Source of the DNA: Saccoglossus kowalevskii
Taxonomy: Eukaryota > Hemichordata > Enteropneusta > Harrimaniidae
NCBI RefSeq assembly: GCF_000003605.2
Contig: NW_003128868.1
Coordinates: 270,033 to 297,395, forward strand
Reading direction: 5' to 3'
DNA: 27,363 nucleotides
In this document: in pieces, positions 11,101-20,300 of the stretch
Position numbering within the stretch: position 1 is the first letter of the stretch
How the letters are laid out: each line of letters opens with the position of its first letter
Position numbers and translations under genes: made by a program
Notes under the pieces: model-generated
Databases searched by the model: none
Told to the model about the DNA's origin: nothing
Seen by the model: the letters and a program-made list of their open reading frames with translations, nothing else

Positions 11101-14100
11101 AACAAATTGTATAATTCAAAACGTGTTATTAGCATTATTATCGAGGTATCGAACACACACAAACAATTGCTGAGAATTCGATACAAATTACTTACGTATG
11201 GGGCAGCATACCGATATTGGGTCATCGGTGTCACCACTCACATGCGTGCAGGAATACCCACCAGGACAGGAATCAAGGAACGGTACAACGGGCCCTCCAT
11301 CGGGAACTTCACAAAATACCATATCACCTTCGAACTCGTAAGGGTTCCCGAAAGGACAAGTGAAAGCTGCAACGTACAATTGATTTAAATCAGTGAGGCT
11401 GTGAAAATGTAGCATACATAGTAGTATTCGATTGATGAAATACTTGCAAAAAATAAAATTTAATGCGAGCAAACTTCTCCTCACTTTCACATCCATAGAA
11501 TGTTCACAGTTAAAGCATTAGTTTGCGATAAAGACGCAATTTCAAAGAAAAGTAATTAAATATGCACAAACATAACCTCATAACATATATTTAAATTTGT
11601 TTTGTCGATGCATCACAGCATGTGTCATATGCATATGACCATGCACCCCTACATTTTCTGACATTGTGAATACTATTCGAAAAAAAGTACATTATAGTTT
11701 GTGTCAAAATAACATATGGTATTATTGTACAAGTTATCATAATAATTTCATTATATGACATACTTTGTAATTGATAGACGTCGATAGAGTTTTCGGTTCC
11801 AAGTCCTTCAACACACTCATCGGACGAGCCAGCGGATGTGAGCAGTCCGTAGTCGGAAAAGGCATAACATGCTCCACCATCACCAAGCGCGAAATATAGT
11901 TCTTCCACGTGTGTAGCAGCACTAGCACATTTCTATTAAACAACAATACATTATGCAGACCATAAACAAGTCTGTATAACTACAAATTGCATCCTAGATT
12001 TGAAAGACATACAGAATATTGCGTACATACCAAGGCCTTGTCGGTTCGTGTTGCATATTCTCCATCTAGATGAGGGTTACCTGTGCCTTCCAATGATGGT
12101 AGTGATTCTGGGAGTATCCAGCATCCGTCATATATGTAACCTAAAAAATGTCGTTACACGTGTTCGATCATACAGTTGTATTATATCACCGAAGCCAAAC
12201 TATGGATGGGTTAAGAACTTTTTTGTGTGTCCATCTTCAAATTAAGAGCATTAAATGCGTTCTATCAACAGTTCTGCACGAAATTCGAAAATTAAGTGCA
12301 ATAAGCTATAAAAATACTGGCTTATTTATGACGCAAAATTTCAAAAATATTGTCTTTGAGCGTTACTTACCGGTAAACTGTGGACAACCAACTATCATAC
12401 ATGTACGGGTGTCTATGTTAGAACCCTCACATGACTCATCCCCGCACGTTCTGTACCTATCTTGAGATCCGCCTCCACATGTTTGTGTACAGTCTGACCA
12501 GGCACTCCATTCTGACCATCCTGGTCCTGAACAAGTAAAACACAATGTTACTGTTGCTTAAACATTAAACTTGCAAAGGGGCATCCATATATTGATCTTG
12601 CAATCGCTGTAAACATATGTGCTACTCACCATGTCACACTATTATACAAAATGGAAATATCATATTCAATGAGCAGGGACAAGTATAGGAAAGTAAGGGA
12701 TATAGCTATGAGATAAAATAATTTATGACGGTGAAATAAAAATCATTCCTTTTGTTGTACAGTCATGTGGCTCTTATTGTCAAATCCAAAGCAATGACAA
12801 TAACAATGTGCTTTGTCGTATTCATATTAGAATGTAATGTTGCTGGTAATTTAACAGACATACCTTCATAACAGCTGTATATGCCATTAACCTCCACTAT
12901 GTCAGTCAGACTAAGACCATTAATTTGACCAACTTCTCCGTCATAGTCCTGAAGCATAACCATCGTTGGTAATGCAGGATCTATGGCGAAGTCGTATAGA
13001 CCATAATGCATAAGTGAACCATAATCGTACATAGTGGATTGGAGATTCATGTTATACTCCTTAGCAAAGTTGCCCTCAGTCCCTGTTAGTGAAGCACATA
13101 TCACATAATTAATTCTGAATCAGGATATTGCTCATGTGTACATATGTGTATTGCGGGATGGTTACGTACCAGACTTTATATTGTCCCATTTGATTTCAAT
13201 GTAGTCATCTCGATCGTAACGCGATTGTTCGTGGAAAAATCCCAAGGCGTGAAGAACTTCGTGTTGTATAATTCCTTCCCACCAGCACGACCCGCTGTTT
13301 CCGTCGTAAAGTGACAACTCCTGCTTTCCACCAATTTTCCCAATATATGACCAACATCTTTCATAAGATTAACGATACAAAGCTATTATTTCCACACCCT
13401 CAGCTAATTTTATCATGTAAAAGCGATATATACCACTCGATTCTACCGATTAACCAAGTCGAATTGTTATGATACCAAATAATTATCTTACCCGCCGCCA
13501 TTGAACATACTTATATAATTGTCTGCCACGCCTTCTGTGAATGTTAAACATGTTTCTGCTTCAAGGTCGTCCAATGCATCCCGTATGATTCCTCTCCCGA
13601 ATTCGCCTGTGCAAATAAAAATTTTAAATTGAATTACACCATGGATTTTACGATTCTTTATAACATATATATTATTCATCAATTATAAAGTTCAATTCAC
13701 GTGGTGGAAATGATAATAATTATCGTTACAGTGGCATTTGCCTTCAGTAAAAATCAACACCACCGATCTTTTGAAGTAATAAAGGACAAACATAACAAAG
13801 GTTAAGGTTACTAGGGGCTATCAGAAAATGGATGGTTGTTCAAAGTCAGAATGTTCGTTGAAAATATCCGTTGTTTGCTATGGACGTGGTTGATACGCCC
13901 ACAAGAGAGTCGTCAAATCTGTTTTCGAGATACTAGTACATTGTTTTGGTTTAAATATTTTGTTTAATTATTTTTTGGATTTTAATGATATTTAATCAAC
14001 TCGTGCAAGTTTTTGTCAAACATAAAATCAGCAAATGTCCTCAACGTTTTTATTCAAAGTCGGTTTGAACATAACACACAAAGAGTTACGTTAGCTTGAT

Positions 14101-17100
14101 TCAAAATGGCTGAACGGTGACCACGTTTTATTTCTATATGTCCATGTCCATTTCTCGGACAATTCACCATTTTTTTATTGTGTACATACATGATGATGTT
14201 TATGTTATTTGTATCTAGGCAAGGCTCAGAACTATATATCTTGCGTGGTATATCTATAAGTCAATTTTCCTGTAGCTACTCACTAATTGGGCTGCCTTCA
14301 CTGGTAGTTTCTTCATCAAATACGTAATGAACAACATTACCAGGCCAATACAAGTAGTCATTAGTTGTGATGCCTCTTTTTCTGAAAGCAGAATAAATTG
14401 TATTAGATTGTGTTGTGTAGACTTCAAACTCACAGACGCATTCTCTGCAAACACATATTAGCCATTCTGTCACATGTTATGTATCTGTAGTGTGCACGGA
14501 ACATTATAAATTATAGTTACTCATGATTGGACAAGATGGGCATTCCTGCACTATGTCTTCTTTCTTGTTCTTCTGTCAGCTTTATATCTCCTTGAAATAA
14601 ATCTGTAAAAAAAAAGATGTTACAACCTATAATATACATCCGCGTTTTTTTGATTGCATGATTTTAATTATTGTGTCTTTCAAATGCTGGTTACGTTGCT
14701 TCCATTGTTACATTGAATCTGCGTCCGATATCTCACTCTATCAGGCAGTTGTCTCAAAAATTGTCCTGATCTGAATTTATTAATAATCTGATGTATTCGT
14801 TTTTAGTTGATTGCACGTTATATATATTGATTAGATGCGAAATAAACGCTTGTAAGACATTTTTGGTCAGCAATTGAAATTAATAACTATCAGAATGAGA
14901 ATATTTTGAAATCAAATGTCTCCATCAAATTTACCTATACTCCATTCATTATTATATGTAGTTCCATAAAGAATACTCATTATTTACTCACTCAAATCGC
15001 GATTGATTCGTAGAATATTATCAACGGATGGGTTTCTATGGGTCCGTCTAGTAGATTTGGCTTTATTGGTTTTTCTTTTTACTATATGTAACGCATCGTC
15101 TGTAAAAAATCACAATATGTATTTCATTAACAGTTTCTTACGTATATGCATGCTTTTTGATATAAATAGTTGAATATATGACAAGGCGCCGCACTACTGA
15201 AAGAAACGAGAAACGTATCTGCATTATTCTAGCTATCCCAAAGAAGACTGAATGAAATAATGTGCGTGCACACAGAACCAAAGTGACTAGATGCACAACA
15301 CCAATCTTTGACATCACAAGTAACCTATCCTGTAGTGACTGATGTCTGGGGCATGTACTTGCTCACCAGCTGTGACATATGCATGGAGTTATTATACGTA
15401 CAGGCAATTTATGAACAATTATTCTGTCTTACCTGATTCTGTAACTTCACAGAGAAAGGATTCAGCATTTCGGCAATCCGAAAACTGCCATTCAAAGACA
15501 TGTTCATTGTTACCTACACCCATTACACACTCAGCGTCGCTAGATGGTGATCGCGCCCAGGGATATGCTTTGTTCTCTTTGTATGGTATGGTTGTTTCTA
15601 CCCAGAGTGGTCTCCCGTTACCGTGTGGTTTACGTAATCCAATCCACAGTTTGGCACCACTGTAAGTATATGAATATTACATAATTATAAAAACACCAAC
15701 ATATAAGCTTCTTAAAAGAAGGGGTCATAAATTACGTCTTTGCTAAAATATTATTAAATGAAAACATCACAAAATCCAACAGATAAAATGTCTGATTAAC
15801 ACAAGCTATCCTGGAAATTCAGTGTAATGTCTCATATTGCAATGATACTGCCAATTAATACCGAATGACCAACAAGGACTCAACATTGCATAATATTTAG
15901 TAGGGAAACTGTTATTGTGTTTGAATGAATCAGTAATGGAAAGGTTAACTAATACCAAATCTGATTCTATACCGTTAGAACAAAACTACGCAATAAAGCT
16001 AGTACAATCAGCATTACTGGTGTAGGTAACAGTATATAATCATGGGCACAACAACAGAATAAATATTAAAGCCGCAAGCGGCGTCACCGGGGCCCAAGCT
16101 GATAAGATTCTGTTTCATAATTAATGAGGTCAACATGTTAGACAATCAGATACGAGTAACTTGTATTATCAGTAACATGAGGTCGAAATGAAGTTGGTAC
16201 CATGTATTTACCTGGTTTGGTTATCGAAATATGGTTTTCAGGATATATAATGAGCCATGTTCTTATGCACAATAATGAGATTACATAATCATATATAGCC
16301 AATTCTAATGTTAGTTGCATCTTTCATTCAATGTCTTCATAATGACACTAGTTACATGTCCTGCTCTGCGACAGTGTTTTAGATATGACTGCTTTGCATA
16401 TTAATGAGTTTACATGACCATATATGGTCNNNNNNNNNNNNNNNNNNNNNNNNNNNNNNNNNNNNNNNNNNNNNNNNNNNNNNNNNNNNNNNNNNNNNNN
16501 NNNNNNNNNNNNNNNNNNNNNNNNNNNNNNNNNNNNNNNNNNNNNNNNNNNNNNNNNNNNNNNNNNNNNNNNNNNNNNNNNNNNNNNNNNNNNNNNNNNN
16601 NNNNNNNNNNNNNNNNNNNNNNNNNNNNNNNNNNNNNNNNNNNNNNNNNNNNNNNNNNNNNNNNNNNNNNNNNNNNNNNNNNNNNNNNNNNNNNNNNNNN
16701 NNNNNNNNNNNNNNNNNNNNNNNNNNNNNNNNNNNNNNNNNNNNNNNNNNNNNNNNNNNNNNNNNNNNNNNNNNNNNNNNNNNNNNNNNNNNNNNNNNNN
16801 NNNNNNNNNNNNNNNNNNNNNNNNNNNNNNNNNNNNNNNNNNNNNNNNNNNNNNNNNNNNNNNNNNNNNNNNNNNNNNNNNNNNNNNNNNNNNNNNNNNN
16901 NNNNNNNNNNNNNNNNNNNNNNNNNNNNNNNNNNNNNNNNNNNNNNNNNNNNNNNNNNNNNNNNNNNNNNNNNNNNNNNNNNNNNNNNNNNNNNNNNNNN
17001 NNNNNNNNNNNNNNNNNNNNNNNNNNNNNNNNNNNNNNNNNNNNNNNNNNNNNNNNNNNNNNNNNNNNNNNNNNNNNNNNNNNNNNNNNNNNNNNNNNNN

Positions 17101-17359
17101 NNNGTTTTTATTGCTGATATCTATTACACATGAGTTGTACTATATACCATAAAAAATCTAGACGCCTAGACCCTCAGAAAGTGGTCAAACAGTCACTTCC
17201 GGTTTTATTTCAATCCAATATGGCTGCCAAACTAATTGACCAATCGAAATTCTGAAAGCATGTTGCACCAGTTCACATTAGGGACTATCAGTATAGAGCA
17301 TTATCAGATCATTCTGTTCAGCGGTTTTCTCAAACGGCTTGACGAAAAAAGTTACGGAA

Positions 17360-17390
<31 letters not shown>

Positions 17391-20300
17391 GAAAGAAAAA
17401 ACCGGACAATAAGAATAGGGGCCACGCCTTACAGGCTTGGGCCCCTAATAAAACCCCTGAAGGACATGTCGAACATTGAGCAAAGGTGCAGGAATATTAT
17501 GGATGATAATTGAACCTACACCGAGAGGCATGTTTCATCAGGAGGAAAGAAAGTCAAATACACAACAAAATGAAAAGCCTGCAAATCGACTTTTAATTTG
17601 AAATCTACCATTATCAGTAAAACACAACTCCCTCAATCTGATTCCCTAACCAATAAAACCTTTAAATGGTGTACTCCTTCAATTACACTAAGTAAACATT
17701 TAAAGACTACCACTACACTAGATGCCACTACCCTAATAAAACAACCTTCAAATTGCAAAAAATGTTCCAATACTTTCATCACTAGAAACAATGTGCAGTC
17801 TCGAAGCCCGAGGAAATCAAGCGAACATTAGGTGAGTGCGCCCTCTGTCGGGAACGGCGAAATATATACAAGATAATCCTAACTGTGAAAAGTCCCTTTG
17901 GGTGAGTAAACCCTCCAATAGCATTGTACTTTTCATGGTTGCCACGCCGCCAAAACAAATACCCAAGTCTCTTGAATAACTCATGAACAAATAAACAATA
18001 TAGATATTTCTCATGACATCAAAATAAAAATCAATAATTTCGGGTGGCACATTGGAGGTAAATGCTGGAATGTTGAATGCCTACATCCATATTTTAGAAA
18101 CCACGCCAACTTTTGAGAAACCACGCCCAAATTGTAACTCGATGTTCATTTAACAGTTCACAGAACTTCGAGTTACGGGCAATATTAATTTGTAATTTAA
18201 CGTCCACATTTAGTAACTCGAAGTTCAGTTAAGAGTTAACCGAATGTTGAGTTAAGGGCAACATAGACTTGTGAACTGAAATAAGCCATGATCCGCTCAC
18301 TGCGAGATCTCGCGTGGCCAAGCTTTACGTCTTTAGCAACCAGTTCCATGTGACACCATTGTGTCAACACAGGTGGCGCTATTCAGCACAGACCTGTGTA
18401 TTATGACGCATAACTAGCCTCTGAAGGCTAAATATCCATCCGCTACCATTTTTCTCAGCGTTTCTGCCGTGGAACTATATAAAAGTATTTTCTTGTTTTG
18501 AACACATCCTCCCCCGATTTTTAGCAAGATTCAATCTTTAATGAGTTGATCAATTAAAATAACACACAACACTCATCAGAATATCTTATTTTAACATATT
18601 AACATTATAATGCATATAAATTGGGAGGTCAAAGGTCTAATTTTTCTCAATATTGCATTGACACCCCTGATTGCCACAAAGTGGAAATAGTTCCGACCAC
18701 TTTTCCCATAATTCCACGCGCGGTATGTATCAGATCGGTTGGCTTGCGGCGATCTGCGTGTCAATGATGTGACACCGGTCAAGCTTTCCCCTAGAGACGG
18801 TGGTAGCGCCGTTGTTCACTCTGCCGTATACCGTTCACACGACAATATCGACTGTACAAAAACGCTATACGGTGAATGCAAGAGCGATTCTCGATTCATC
18901 TAAAGAATTAGACGAATGGTAGGTATTTTACACGTTTCCTGGGAAATGTGATCGGTGGATCAGTGCCTGTTCTCGTGCCGATGACTTTGAAAGACACCGC
19001 ACCCCAGTGTCCTCACTCAGAAAATCGCAATGACTATGCGAAAGATAGGGGGAGATAGTGCGTCTTTGAGGGAAATAAAATTACGAAATTAATTGCGTTG
19101 TCATTGAATGAAGAAACATAAATGGTCGCAAAAAAATATGCACATTTTATTACAATATTAATTCCGTACTACCCGAATTTACGAGGTTAAAAATATTAGA
19201 GTCTGTTGGAACACATTCGAAGTCAAGATATGCATCATTATCTTCATTGTCAAATGTTTTGGATCGTACGCAAAATCTCGATGAAAAACACTTTACGCCA
19301 TGACATATTCTTGAACGATTTGACCTAATGGGTCACAATATCCACGCTGTATCATATAAAAGCGGTTACCAGTATTCGTTAAGCAATGATCATAGACCAA
19401 GTTAGACAGTCAAATTAAAAGCATTTCGAAGGGGGTGGGCGCTTAGCCGAGCATGCACTTTATTGGAGGCAATGTTCCGAAATCGTCACATCTAGACCCA
19501 ATACCAGCCACTGCAAGGGGTGAGAATTCGAAGTTGAAACACCAAATTTTCGTAAAAAGCCCTAGAGCCGCGGCTCTGCGTGTTTGTCGACATCATCTAA
19601 ACGTAAAAAGAACGATAAACGTGTCGCAAGCGTGGAAATAAGGTCAACAAAAAACGCACAACGTTATGAAAGGACGCCATTTTGAACCAAAGCTTGACCT
19701 GTGTCACGTGGCTGACAACAGTTGCCAGGGTATCTCGCGAGATCTCGCAGTGAGCGGAATATCCATTATTTGTGAATATTTCTAATGTTTAAGGAAGTTC
19801 ACAATGTAGAACAAGTATTTATGTTCAAGTTTAAATAAACAACTTCGCTTGGGCGAAGATGGTCGTTTATGGCGCATTATCGAAAAAAGTTAAATATTGA
19901 GAAAACCAGTATAGACCTTTATTATTGTCAATAAAGTGATGCATGCCTCAAAACTGCTATAGCAGGCAATAGTAGACGTTAGTCTTGACGTCCGTAATTG
20001 TTGGCCACCTGACTGAATACTCGGAGATATATATACATAATTACAGACAAACATTATATACGTAAATTAGAACACTGAACACGGGATTGGAGTCCGTGAT
20101 CCCGGCAAACACAGAGTAGACAATAAACTCGCTCCCTGCCTCGCCACACTGACTGTCATGAAATATGCGTAATTGCATACGCTACGATCATTACGTCAGA
20201 CTGTTTCTGTGCATGTGGTGGAAAATAAAAACCTCATTGACTGCACATTGTATATAACTACGTGGTTTACATTTGGCTAGAGGGCGTCAATTATTATGTT

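Noticed and set aside
15342-15665. 107-codon plus-strand ORF
   Set aside because: Shadow of exon 3 (CTLD 1) on the opposite strand.
16404-17152. Three overlapping plus-strand frames of about 240 codons
   Set aside because: They consist almost wholly of N from the assembly gap.
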